Assembly: GCA_903911455.1 (NCBI GenBank)
Contig: CAIWDQ010000579.1
Coordinates: forward strand, 1 to 14,980
Length of the DNA: 14,980 nt
DNA from: an uncultured bacterium
GTDB taxonomy: Bacteria > Bacteroidota > Bacteroidia > Bacteroidales > JACABE01
Direction: 5' to 3'
Below are positions 1-7,900 of this stretch, one piece after another. The notes beneath the pieces were generated by a model. The model was not told where the DNA came from, did no database searches, and saw nothing but the letters and a program-made list of their open reading frames with translations. Within the stretch, counting starts at the first letter, position 1. Each line of letters opens with the position of its first letter. A program made the position numbers and the translations under genes.

Positions 1-101
1 GTAATTATAATGAATAAAGTTATTATTATATGATAAAAACATATACTGATAAAGGAATAATTGTCAAGAAGTTTATTAAAAAAGAACACCTCTTCAAAAT
101 A

Positions 102-116
102 CTCTCCTTTGGAGAG
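102..116 (-). terminator. Possible weak terminator after the VF530 gene
   Basis: A perfect 6-bp inverted repeat (CTCTCC / GGAGAG, 3-nt loop) starts about 25 bases past the stop codon of the small gene at 141-389. On the minus strand it is followed by TATTTTGAAG, so the T-tract is short and interrupted. Position and symmetry fit an intrinsic terminator, but the weak tail keeps confidence moderate. Confidence 0.4.
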
Positions 117-140
117 AACAAAAATGAAAAGAAAGCTACT

Positions 141-389
141 TCAGTCTCTTGGTGTAGCTCTTTTGTTAATATTCTTCCTGATCAAATAAACATATATGTC
201 TTCAATCCTGGTGCGAGCCCAGGGAGTTTTGCGGAGGAAAGTTAAGCTGGATTTAATGCTTGGATCTTTCTTAAAACAATTAACATTAACTTGCGATGCC
301 AGATACTCCCAACCGTAATTATCAACCAGATAGTTCATGATCTGCTCTAAAGTAATATTATGTAAAGGATTGTTCTTTTGAGTTTCCAT
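141..389 (-). CDS. VF530-family (DUF2132) small protein
   Basis: This 82-residue protein matches the small VF530/DUF2132 family over almost its whole length. The family signature is visible as NPLHNITLEQIMNYLVDNYG near residues 7-26, then a CF..DPSIKSSLTFLRKTPWAR block near residues 38-58. VF530 is known as a compact four-helix protein with fold resemblance to nucleic-acid-binding domains; its cellular role is not established, so DNA binding is a family-level suggestion only. No signal peptide or membrane segment is present, so it should be cytoplasmic. The ATG at 387-389 lies just before the conserved block and gives the usual family length. No Shine-Dalgarno sequence precedes it, as is normal in Bacteroidota. 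It is separated from the peptidase gene upstream by about 185 bp containing palindromic repeats, so it is probably its own unit. I saw no clear promoter. Confidence 0.88.
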   Translation of the reverse strand: METQKNNPLHNITLEQIMNYLVDNYGWEYLASQVNVNCFKKDPSIKSSLTFLRKTPWARTRIEDIYVYLIRKNINKRATPRD

Positions 390-440
390 GGGTTTTATTA
401 TTAAATTAATGTTGTTTGAGTCTCTTCAATAATCTATATC

Positions 441-477
441 GTCATTTCAGGGGATTCCGTGTCAAGCACGGAATGAC
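441..477. repeat. Short palindromic repeat, copy 1
   Basis: The core is ATTCCGTG (454-461), loop TCAAG, CACGGAAT (467-474), an 8-bp perfect hairpin. It is flanked by GTCATT at 441 and AATGAC ending at 477. The same architecture, including the TCAAG loop and the trailing AATGAC, recurs 41 bp further on with a different stem. Elements of this 'GGATTnCGnGTCAAGCnCGnAATGAC' type are dispersed extragenic palindromes found in several bacterial groups. It lies between two minus-strand genes and has no coding potential that I can support. Confidence 0.75.
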
Positions 478-490
478 TTTACTAATTACA

Positions 491-518
491 TGGGATTGCG
501 GGTCAAGCCCGCAATGAC
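491..518. repeat. Short palindromic repeat, copy 2
   Basis: The core is ATTGCGGG (495-502), loop TCAAG (503-507), CCCGCAAT (508-515), a perfect 8-bp stem, followed by GACGA. It shares the loop and the outer GGGATT...AATGAC frame with copy 1, but the stem bases are compensated on both sides. That pattern suggests the hairpin, not the primary sequence, is preserved. It is another member of a dispersed palindrome family. Confidence 0.75.
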
Positions 519-557
519 GACATACTCTTTTCTTTCCTAATAGTCTAAACACCTAAA

Positions 558-570
558 AGGCTAAGAGCCT
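558..570 (-). terminator. Weak candidate terminator after the M28 peptidase gene
   Basis: AGGCT / AGCCT with a 3-nt loop starts 5 bases past the peptidase stop codon and is followed on the minus strand by TTTTAGG. The stem is only 5 bp and the T-run only 4, so this may be incidental. The palindromic repeats at 441-518 could also act as 3' stabilising hairpins for this transcript. Confidence 0.3.
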
Positions 571-574
571 ATAC

Positions 575-2362
575 CTATAGTTGAACCAGAAGAACTACTT
601 TCTGCCCGTTCCTAAGCACATCCACACTTATAAGCTGTCCTTTTTGCAATTGTTTTAAACGTGCCATGTATTCATACACATTCTTAACCGGCTTACCGTC
701 AATAGAAGTAATGATATCTCCTTTCAACATGCCTGCTTTTTCGGCAGGGCCATCTTTACGAACTAAATCTGCTCTTAAACCTTTGTTATCTTGTGATGCA
801 AAGTCGGGCATAATCCCCAAAGTAACCTTTAGTCCACCTCTGTAGCCACCATTAGATTTAGGGCCTGCTTCTTTAAAAGTTAAAGCTTTAGGAAGATTAA
901 TAATTTTAACTGACAAAAGATAAGCAAAGTCAAGCACCTGTTTCTCTCCGTTATAATTAATCCTGTCGACATCATCAAAAGGAGTATGATAATCTTCGTG
1001 AGCTCCTGTAGTTAAGAAGAATACAGGAATATTTTCAGCATAAAAAGAAGCATGATCAGAAGCACCATAACCTTCGGGAGCATATTTTAAAGGGATAGTA
1101 GTCTTAGGAGTCATTTCCTTAAGAATATCTTCAGTTTCGGCCGAAGTACCTGTCCCTCCTATCATCAGCGAAGGCTCAGTTAAAGATAATCGGCCAACCA
1201 TATCAAGATTAATCATGGCTTTTATTTGGTTTGCTTTAACAGGAAGATGTTTCACAAGGTATTTTGAACCCAACAAACCCATCTCTTCAGCACTGAAAGC
1301 AACAAATATAACCGAACGTTTAAGCTTATCCTTTTCGGAACTTAATTTCTGAGCTAACTCAATAATGCCCGCAACTCCCGAAGCATTATCATCAGCACCA
1401 TTATGCACAGCCACAGTATCCGGCATCCTGGATCCTGACCCTGAACCGCCCATCCCCAGATGATCGTAATGCGCACCAATCACAATATATTCATTCTTCA
1501 AAACAGGATCACTCCCTTTGAGCATCGCAACCACATTCTTTGTAACTTGCTTCTGTAGTTGAACATCTGTCTCAATGAGCAACTGCTCATAAATCATAAA
1601 ACTAATTGACTTCTTTGTCTTATTTATCTTCTTTTCAAGATCCTCTATCTTCTCTTTTTTAGATAATGATAAGATAGTATCTGCAAGTATTCGGGTAATA
1701 TTTACAACAGGAACATTGGCCTGCGACGGGCTTTTATCATAATTCAGAGGCATCAACACATCTTCCTTATCCATCTCAACAGGAGTGATAAAGATAACGC
1801 CCGAAGCACCTTTATCTTCAGCAGCCAACACCTTAGTTCTTTCGTCGGCATAATCGTTAAACTTGCTCTCGTTATTACTTAATTCTGGATGGCCCTTAAG
1901 CATCATAACCCACTTACCTTTAACATCAATACCTTTATAATCATCCCAATCCAGACTATCAGTTTTAACTGTAAGTCCGTAGCCTGCAAACACTATTTTA
2001 GTATTTAACAAAGCATTCTTTGAGAAAGCCAAAGGAGTGAAATCCTTAGCAGAAACACCTTTAACGCCCATAAAGTACAGGTTATTCTTCTTACCAAGAC
2101 TTGCTTTAGTAATAAGCTCAAAATCCTGGAAACCTTTCTCAAACAAAAGAGTTAATCCTGCTTTAACAAAGTTATCTTTGATGTAATTGGCTGCAACGTT
2201 GATCTCTTTAGTTCCTGGTTTTCTTCCTTTCAGAGAATCTGAAGCGAGAAAACCAATAGTAACTTTCAACTCGTCAGTAGTGATCTCCGGATTATAGTTT
2301 TGAGCAAAGTTGTTTACGCTTAGCGCGATTAAAAAGGCAATTAAAAGGATATGTTTTTTCAT
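575..2362 (-). CDS. Exported M28-family zinc peptidase with PA and PDZ domains
   Basis: The protein is a predicted exported metallo-aminopeptidase-type hydrolase. I chose the ATG at 2360-2362 (595 residues) over an in-frame ATG 36 bases upstream for two reasons: it puts MKKHILLIAFLIALSVNNFAQ at the very N-terminus as a clean signal peptide, and the upstream ATG lies inside a palindromic repeat. Counting from the longer form (subtract 12 for the chosen start), a PA-like insert spans about 131-270, the M28 catalytic domain about 285-500 and a C-terminal PDZ domain about 522-607. The two-zinc site appears intact: H310 and D312 (HYDHLG), D336 (GADDNASG), E371/E372 (SAEEMG), D399 (NLDMVGR) and H471 (DYHTPFDD). 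PDZ-bearing M28 proteins are common in Bacteroidota and probably degrade peptides in the periplasm or at the cell surface; the substrate cannot be read from sequence. It lies downstream of glyA but is separated from it by a strong terminator, so it is likely a separate transcript. Confidence 0.93.
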   Translation of the reverse strand: MKKHILLIAFLIALSVNNFAQNYNPEITTDELKVTIGFLASDSLKGRKPGTKEINVAANYIKDNFVKAGLTLLFEKGFQDFELITKASLGKKNNLYFMGVKGVSAKDFTPLAFSKNALLNTKIVFAGYGLTVKTDSLDWDDYKGIDVKGKWVMMLKGHPELSNNESKFNDYADERTKVLAAEDKGASGVIFITPVEMDKEDVLMPLNYDKSPSQANVPVVNITRILADTILSLSKKEKIEDLEKKINKTKKSISFMIYEQLLIETDVQLQKQVTKNVVAMLKGSDPVLKNEYIVIGAHYDHLGMGGSGSGSRMPDTVAVHNGADDNASGVAGIIELAQKLSSEKDKLKRSVIFVAFSAEEMGLLGSKYLVKHLPVKANQIKAMINLDMVGRLSLTEPSLMIGGTGTSAETEDILKEMTPKTTIPLKYAPEGYGASDHASFYAENIPVFFLTTGAHEDYHTPFDDVDRINYNGEKQVLDFAYLLSVKIINLPKALTFKEAGPKSNGGYRGGLKVTLGIMPDFASQDNKGLRADLVRKDGPAEKAGMLKGDIITSIDGKPVKNVYEYMARLKQLQKGQLISVDVLRNGQKVVLLVQL

Positions 2363-2395
2363 AATAAAGATTGTATTGTTTGTTTTGAATGCCTT

Positions 2396-2457
2396 CATTG
2401 CGAACGTAGTGAAGCAATCTCATTTTAGATTGCTTCGTCGTTCCTCCTCGCAATGAC
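2396..2457. repeat. Long interspersed palindrome (GATTGCTTC...TCGCAATGACG type)
   Basis: The left end CATTGCGA (2396-2403) pairs with TCGCAATG (2448-2455). The inner arms GAAGCAATCT (2411-2420) and AGATTGCTTC (2426-2435) pair around a 5-nt loop, with imperfect pairing between. The motif 'AGATTGCTTC...CGCAATGACG' is a widely seen extragenic palindrome in bacterial genomes. Its trailing CAATGACG resembles the ends of the two repeats at 441-518, so all three may belong to one mobilised family. It sits directly 5' of the M28 peptidase start region. Confidence 0.8.
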
Positions 2458-2485
2458 GTGTAATATAATTTATCTTATAAAAACA

Positions 2486-2521
2486 AAAAGAGCAAAGTAA
2501 GTTAATGTACTTTGCTCTTTT
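2486..2521 (-). terminator. Strong intrinsic terminator of glyA
   Basis: The 14-bp perfect inverted repeat AAAAGAGCAAAGTA (2486-2499) / TACTTTGCTCTTTT (2508-2521) has an 8-nt loop and begins 10 bases after the glyA stop codon. On the minus strand the stem runs into TTTTTGTTTTTATAAG, a good T-tract. It separates glyA from the downstream peptidase gene. Confidence 0.9.
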
Positions 2522-2530
2522 AGGTGAATA

Positions 2531-3811
2531 TTAATAAGCAAACAGTGGGAAAGGCTTCATCATCTCATTGACTTTGCCTCTTACTTTTGCAATAACTTCT
2601 TCGTTAGTGATATTAGAAATAACCTCATCAACCAAATCAACAATAATACTCATGTGTTCTTCTTTTAAACCTCTGGTTGTAATAGCAGCAGTACCAACTC
2701 TTATACCTGAAGTCTGGAATGGTGAACGGCTATCAAAAGGAACCATATTCTTATTGATTGTGATATCAGCTTTTACTAAAGTGTTTTCAACAACTTTACC
2801 TGTAATTTCAGGGAACTTGCTTCTTAAATCAATTAACATTAAATGATTATCAGTACCACCTGAAATAACTTTGTAACCTTTTTCAGTAAATAAGTTTGCC
2901 ATAAGATTAGCGTTCTTCTTCACCTGATTGATATATTCTTTATAACTATCAGTTAAAGCTTCGCCGAAAGCAACAGCTTTAGCAGCTATAACATGTTCCA
3001 ACGGACCTCCTTGTACACCTGGGAATACAGCTGAATCTAATAAAGCTGACATCATTTTAACTTCTCCCTTTGGAGTGGTATAACCCCAAGGATTAGGAAA
3101 ATCTTTACCCATCAAAATCATACCACCTCTAGGACCTCTTAAAGTCTTGTGAGTAGTAGTAGTTATTATGTGGCAATGAGGAACAGGATTGTTTAATACC
3201 CCTTTAGCAATTAAACCGGCAGGATGTGCAATATCAGCCATTAAAATAGCACCAATCTTATCAGCAATAGCTCTCATACGAGCAAAATCCCAATCGCGAG
3301 AATAAGCTGAAGCACCTGCTATAATAAGTTTTGGTTGTTCGCGCAAAGCAACTTCTTCCATCTTATCATAATTAATCAAACCAGTTTCTTCTTCAACAGT
3401 GTAAGCAACTGCTCTGTAGTTGATACCTGAGAAATTAACAGGCGAACCATGAGAAAGATGGCCACCATGAGCAAGGTCTAAACCCATAAAGGTATCACCT
3501 ATTTTTAAACAGGCAACAAACACAGCCATATTAGCTTGTGCTCCTGAATGTGGTTGAACATTAGCCCACTCAGCACCAAATAATTCTTTAGCTCTGTCGA
3601 TAGCCAACTGCTCGGTTTGGTCTACTATCTGACAACCGCCATAATAACGTTTACCGGGATAACCTTCGGCATATTTATTGGTAAGAACCGATCCCATTGC
3701 AGCGAGAACTTGTTCGCTAACGAAATTTTCTGAAGCAATTAACTCAAGACCGTGCATCTGACGGTTACGTTCCTGGTCAATTAAATCGAATATCTGCTTG
3801 TCTTTATACAT
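2531..3811 (-). CDS. glyA: Serine hydroxymethyltransferase
   Basis: GlyA interconverts serine and glycine using pyridoxal phosphate and tetrahydrofolate, supplying one-carbon units in the cytoplasm. The 426-residue length is normal for bacterial SHMT. Visible signatures are ELIASENF near residue 23, NKYAEGYPGKRYYGG near 45-59, the HSGAQAN block near 88-94, ADIAHPAGLIAKG near 182-194, and the cofactor-lysine motif TTTTHKTLRGPRGG with K222 as the Schiff-base residue. The SGIRVGTAA..TRG block of the C-terminal domain is also present. The start ATG at 3809-3811 gives the usual N-terminus (MYKDKQIFDLIDQERNRQ); there is no Shine-Dalgarno sequence. A Bacteroidota-type promoter lies about 40 bases upstream and a strong hairpin terminator follows the stop, so it appears monocistronic. 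Nothing is unusual within the gene itself. Confidence 0.97.
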   Translation of the reverse strand: MYKDKQIFDLIDQERNRQMHGLELIASENFVSEQVLAAMGSVLTNKYAEGYPGKRYYGGCQIVDQTEQLAIDRAKELFGAEWANVQPHSGAQANMAVFVACLKIGDTFMGLDLAHGGHLSHGSPVNFSGINYRAVAYTVEEETGLINYDKMEEVALREQPKLIIAGASAYSRDWDFARMRAIADKIGAILMADIAHPAGLIAKGVLNNPVPHCHIITTTTHKTLRGPRGGMILMGKDFPNPWGYTTPKGEVKMMSALLDSAVFPGVQGGPLEHVIAAKAVAFGEALTDSYKEYINQVKKNANLMANLFTEKGYKVISGGTDNHLMLIDLRSKFPEITGKVVENTLVKADITINKNMVPFDSRSPFQTSGIRVGTAAITTRGLKEEHMSIIVDLVDEVISNITNEEVIAKVRGKVNEMMKPFPLFAY

Positions 3812-3849
3812 TTTTAAAACGATTAATGTTTAATGATTTATTTTGGTTG

Positions 3850-3884
3850 CAAAAGTAAGAAATAATTATGAGTTATGGACAAAA
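3850..3884 (-). promoter_or_regulatory. Likely glyA promoter (Bacteroidota type)
   Basis: On the minus strand the sequence TACTTTTG (3850-3857) fits the TAnnTTTG -7 consensus of the Bacteroidota primary sigma factor. A TTTTG at 3880-3884 is upstream with a 22-base gap, close to the expected -33 spacing. The -7 element lies about 40 bases before the glyA ATG. A 9-bp tandem repeat abuts the upstream end. Confidence 0.65.
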
Positions 3885-3885
3885 G

Positions 3886-3921
3886 TACTTAAAATACTTG
3901 GAGTACTTAAAGTACTTAAAG
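3886..3921. repeat. Four-copy 9-bp tandem repeat (TACTTAAAG)
   Basis: TACTT recurs at 3886, 3895, 3904 and 3913, exactly 9 bases apart. The units are TACTTAAAA, TACTTGGAG, TACTTAAAG and TACTTAAAG. The block lies immediately upstream of the -33 element of the glyA promoter, in the position where an UP-like or activator-binding sequence would act. It may equally be a neutral slippage repeat. Confidence 0.8.
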
Positions 3922-3938
3922 TTAAAAGGACAATAGAA

Positions 3939-4158
3939 CAAAATTCATTTTAGCACTTCCGACACGCATTTAAGCCCTTGCCAAGTCCATATTAACGCTT
4001 CCCAAGTCCATATTAACGCTTCCCAAGTCCATATTAGCCTTTCCCAAGTCTATATTAACGCTTCCCAAGTCCATATTAACGCTTCCCAAGTCTATATTAA
4101 CGCTTCCCAAGTACATATTAACGCTTCCCAAGTACATATTAGCCTTTGCCAAGTCCAT
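3939..4158. repeat. 21-bp tandem array 1 (consensus CCAAGTCCATATTAACGCTTC)
   Basis: The box CCAAGT occurs nine times, at 3981, 4002, 4023, 4044, 4065, 4086, 4107, 4128 and 4149, with exact 21-bp spacing and no indel. Variation is confined to a few positions: TCCAT, TCTAT or TACAT after the box, and AACGCTTC or AGCCTTTC at the unit end. Two decayed units continue in phase to the left, at 3960 and at 3939; the latter matches the consensus at about 15 of 21 positions. This array fills most of the 418-bp gap between glyA and the VIT-family gene. It has no alternating spacers, so it is not CRISPR-like. Confidence 0.93.
3970..4158 (-). CDS. Doubtful heptapeptide-repeat ORF inside the 21-bp array
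   Basis: Read on the minus strand, the array encodes 62 residues built from repeats of N-[MI]-[DY]-L-G-[SK]-[VA], starting at the ATG at 4156-4158, with AGAGG five bases upstream as a possible ribosome-binding site. A 21-bp period always yields seven-residue repeats in any open frame, so the pattern alone does not show translation. Against a real gene: two decayed repeat units continue past the stop codon in the same phase, there are no other sequence features, and I recognise no family. In favour: the frame stays open through nine units and most differences between units are conservative at protein level (M/I, D/Y, S/K). I regard it as probably a by-product of a DNA repeat. Confidence 0.22.
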   Translation of the reverse strand: MDLAKANMYLGSVNMYLGSVNIDLGSVNMDLGSVNIDLGKANMDLGSVNMDLGSVNMDLARA

Positions 4159-4229
4159 TTATACCTCTATTAAACAATAGTTTAAAAAAGCATATGCATA
4201 GATCTTAAAATAAAGAGAGTATAACTAAA

Positions 4230-4913
4230 TTAACCGAAAGCCTTAACTAAGAAATAAGCTGCTAGAGCTGCAACTACACCAATTAATGTAACTTTTAATG
4301 CTCCCCATACAGGGTTTTGTCCAGTTACCTTGCTTTTATAATATCCAAATAATAATAAACAAATAACAGTGACTATAAATGAAAGCCTGAATCCATCAGT
4401 TGGTTTAGAAGTAAAAACATAAGATAATAATGGGATGGTTCCACCTGCAATATATGCGAAACCAATGTTAAAAGCACTTTTACGGGCACGATCTTTATCA
4501 GGTTTTTCTAACCCCAATTCATATTTCATCATAAAATTAACCCAATTATCTTTATCCTTTATCATTTCTTGAACAGCTAATTCTTGAGTTGTAGTGGATA
4601 GTCCCATACCTTCAAAAATTTCTTTAACTTCTCTTATTTCCACATCAGGATATTCATCAATCTCCCAATATTCTTTTTTAAGTTCTGAATCGTAATGTTC
4701 AACTTCTGTTTGTCCTGCTAAGAAACCTCCTAAACCCATAGCAATTGAACCTGCTATGATTTCGGCAAAACCTGCAGTGATTATAAGGGTATTGGAATGT
4801 ACTGCGCTGCTTAAACCAGCGGCTAAGGCAAAAGGTACGGTTAGTCCATCAGACATTCCAATAACTAAGTCGGATATAAAAGCCGAGTTCATTAAATGTT
4901 TTTCGTAGTGCAT
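4230..4913 (-). CDS. VIT1/CCC1-family metal ion transporter
   Basis: The 227-residue protein resembles the VIT1/CCC1 family, which moves ferrous iron or manganese out of the cytoplasm, probably by proton exchange. The N-terminal signature SDLVIGMSDGLTVPFALAAGL (about 14-34) is followed by a second membrane segment (about 42-68) containing E51 and the small-residue-rich AMGLGGFLAG. A charged cytoplasmic stretch (about 69-145) is rich in Glu and contains EVEHYDSELKKEYWE and MMKYELG; acidic and Met residues in the equivalent region of VIT1 bind metal. Three further membrane segments lie near 148-168, 176-192 and 203-224, giving the expected five. The ATG at 4911-4913 is just before the first segment. 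The gene begins 72 bases after the stop codon of the giant kinase on the same strand, with no obvious promoter between them, so co-transcription is possible. Metal identity cannot be assigned from the sequence. Confidence 0.9.
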   Translation of the reverse strand: MHYEKHLMNSAFISDLVIGMSDGLTVPFALAAGLSSAVHSNTLIITAGFAEIIAGSIAMGLGGFLAGQTEVEHYDSELKKEYWEIDEYPDVEIREVKEIFEGMGLSTTTQELAVQEMIKDKDNWVNFMMKYELGLEKPDKDRARKSAFNIGFAYIAGGTIPLLSYVFTSKPTDGFRLSFIVTVICLLLFGYYKSKVTGQNPVWGALKVTLIGVVAALAAYFLVKAFG

Positions 4914-4985
4914 CGTTCTATTAGTTTAATAAGAAGTATAAACAATCAATAACTAACAATGTGTTTCTTACTTGAAGAAAATTTA

Positions 4986-7900
4986 TTAAATAAGCAAATA
5001 CTCCTTTAATTTAGCAATTAATTGATCTTTTTTAATAGGTTTATAAATACAATCAGTACAACCACATTCTAAAGCTTTGTTTCTATCAAAATCATTATTA
5101 TAAGCAGTTTGAGCAATGATAGGCACTTCAGGTCTAAATTTTCTTATCTGTTTAGTAGCTTCAAATCCATTTAATTCAGGCATTTTAATATCCATGAGAA
5201 TGAGATCAATATTTGAATTAGATCTAGATAATTCAACAACTTCAAGACCATTTACAGCTCTAATAATCTCTAAATTCATATTCTTTAACAATATATCCAA
5301 CAACATGAAATTAATTTCATTATCCTCGGCAATTAATATAACCTTTTTAGTATCAACTTCTGTATTAAATTCAATAATGGGTTCATTTTCTTCAAAAACA
5401 TCTACTTCAATTTTATTATAAGGAATCGTAAAATAGAATTTAGAACCCTTTCCTAATTCAGATTTCAACCAAATCTTACCACCTAGAAGTTCAATATAAG
5501 ATTTTGAAATTGACAAACCTAAACCTGACCCACCATAAAGCTTAGCATTTGATGTTTCAACCTGACTAAAACGTTGAAATATATCGTTAAACATTTCAGA
5601 AGGTATGCCTATACCAGTATCTTCAACATAAAATTCAATATATGCATCTTTTATCGTATAGCCATAATTAATTGATCCATTATTAGTAAATTTAATAGCA
5701 TTGTTTATCAAATTTGAAAGTATTTGAATCAGTTTAGTCTGATCACTAGAGATAATTAAATGATTACCCGGAATTACATAATTTAATGATATATTCTTTG
5801 TTTGAGCTTTTATATTATATTGTTCATGTAAAAGGAGCAAAATATCATTTACATCCACATTGCTTAGATTAACAGTTTCTTGACCTGCCTGTAAAGTAGC
5901 GATACTTATAATATCGTTAATTATTGCAAGTAAATTATTACTACTTTGAGTTATTATACTTGAATAATATTTTATCTCTTCTTCTTTTAATCCGGTTTCA
6001 TTAAGTAAATGAGAGAACCCCATTATAGCATTCATAGGAGTACGAACTTCGTGAGAAATATTATGTAAAAAAGCTGTTTTAAGTCTATCACTTTCTTCGG
6101 CTTTATCTTTTGAAACTTCAAGCTCTTTTTGAGTTTTCAGGAGATTTGTAATATCTCTACCAATAACAGCCAATGCTTTTCTCTCTCCATTATCCTTAAA
6201 TATTGGCATCTTAACAAGATCAAAATATCTCTCTTCACCATCCGGTGTTGTGATGGTTTCAATTAAATTAGTCATTTGACCATTTCCCCATGTTTTCTCA
6301 TCAGACTCCATACAATCTTTAAATGCATTTTTAAAAATCTCATGCGTAAATGGAGCTAGTTCAATGTCTGTTTTACCATAATAATTAACATCAGTTAATC
6401 CAAACAATTCAAGATCGGCATTATTTGCAAGCAACCATCGGCCTTTTGCATCTTTATAACATACTATATCAGGAATAGAATTGATGAAAGCCAAAAGTCT
6501 TTGTTCATTTTCTTCTGCTTTTTCTTTGGCTTTTATCATTTCAATATCTGCATACTTACGCATTAATGATTCACCAATATTTGAAGCTACGCTTTCAAGG
6601 ATTTCGATTATATGTGGTGTAAACCTATCTTTCCTTCTATCACTCAAATGTATTAGCCCAATAATATTCTTTTTGCTTTTTATTGGAATTAAAGCAATAG
6701 AAGAGAATCCCTCTTGAAAACATTTCATTCGTGAATTAAAACTTTTGTTATCTTTGGGCAAGATATTTAAAAAATGATTAGAGTCATTAACGTAGCAACT
6801 TCCTCCTTTTGAATATATTGAATTAGCACTTTCCGTTTTACCTGAAATAACTTCTCCACAGAAACATTCGTAGCAAGGATTACATTCACTATCTCTGCAA
6901 ATTTCCCCTTCTTTTGAAAACTTAAGTAGAGAGTTTTCTGTTAAAAGGAAATCTTTTGAAAATCCTTTCTGTGCTACATAAGGAAAGTCTTCTCCTTCTT
7001 TCAATCGTATTCCTACCGCATCAAAACCTGTAATAGTTTTAATAGTACTCAGAATACGCATGGTTGAATATTTAATATCTTCAGAACGGTTTAAAATTAG
7101 CAAGACTTCTCTATTTAATTCTCTATAAGTTTCTTCTTCTTTCTGATCTGTGATATCTTTAATAGTTCCTAACATATATAAAGGATTGCCTATTTTATCA
7201 TACTTTAATTTCCCTATGCCATGTACCCAATGTTCAGTTTGATTTTTTTGATTAATAATCTTATATACTTTGTCAAAAGATTTTTTTTCTCCTAGGACTT
7301 CATTTAAAAAATAATTATTCATAATCTTTTGCCAGTCAGGATGTATAATTCCCACCCAACCTTCAACTGTTTTCTTATAATCGGGATCAATCCCGAATAT
7401 ACTATTAAGGATTTCTGAACTAGTCCAAACACCTGTATTGATATCTAAAGTATAAGTTCCAAGCTGAGCAATAGTTTGTGTATCTTTTAAAAATCTATCA
7501 TTTTCTATAAGTTCTTCAACAGCTTGTTTACGTTTAATAAACAAGCCAACCTGATTAGCAAAAAGCTCAAGCAATTCTCTATTTTGTAAAGTTTCACCTC
7601 TCTTATATATTAAAGTAAAGTCACCTACTGAAGTATTATTCTTTGTAATCTTTACAATAAATACTTCACCAATATTAAAGGTTTTCTCTATTAACTTTGA
7701 GATATTTGTAGATATAACCTTACCTGTAAGCTCGTGCAATGAATTAAACTTTGTTATAACATTATCTTTAATTTTAGATTCTCTTACAGGGTCATGTTTC
7801 CATTTCTTATTAATAACTTCGAATCCTAAATATGAACTTACATTTATAAGTTTTGCATTTACTCCTGAAAAAGCAACAGTGGTAAAGTCCAAACCATCTT

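Noticed and set aside
30..245. 71-codon plus-strand frame
   Set aside because: It overlaps the well-supported VF530 gene on the other strand, and has no ribosome-binding site or recognisable motif.
3939..4158. CRISPR-like array
   Set aside because: The units are contiguous 21-bp tandem repeats with no unique spacers, and no cas genes are in the window.
4170..4185. TTAAAC-AATA-GTTTAA hairpin as terminator for the VIT gene
   Set aside because: The stem is six weak pairs and on the minus strand is followed by TAGAGG, not a T-tract. It lies about 45 bases from the stop codon.
4964..4980. TTTCTT-ACTTG-AAGAAA hairpin between the kinase and the VIT gene as a terminator
   Set aside because: The stem is short and AT-rich with no following T-run, so it is unlikely to stop transcription. 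Co-transcription is left open.
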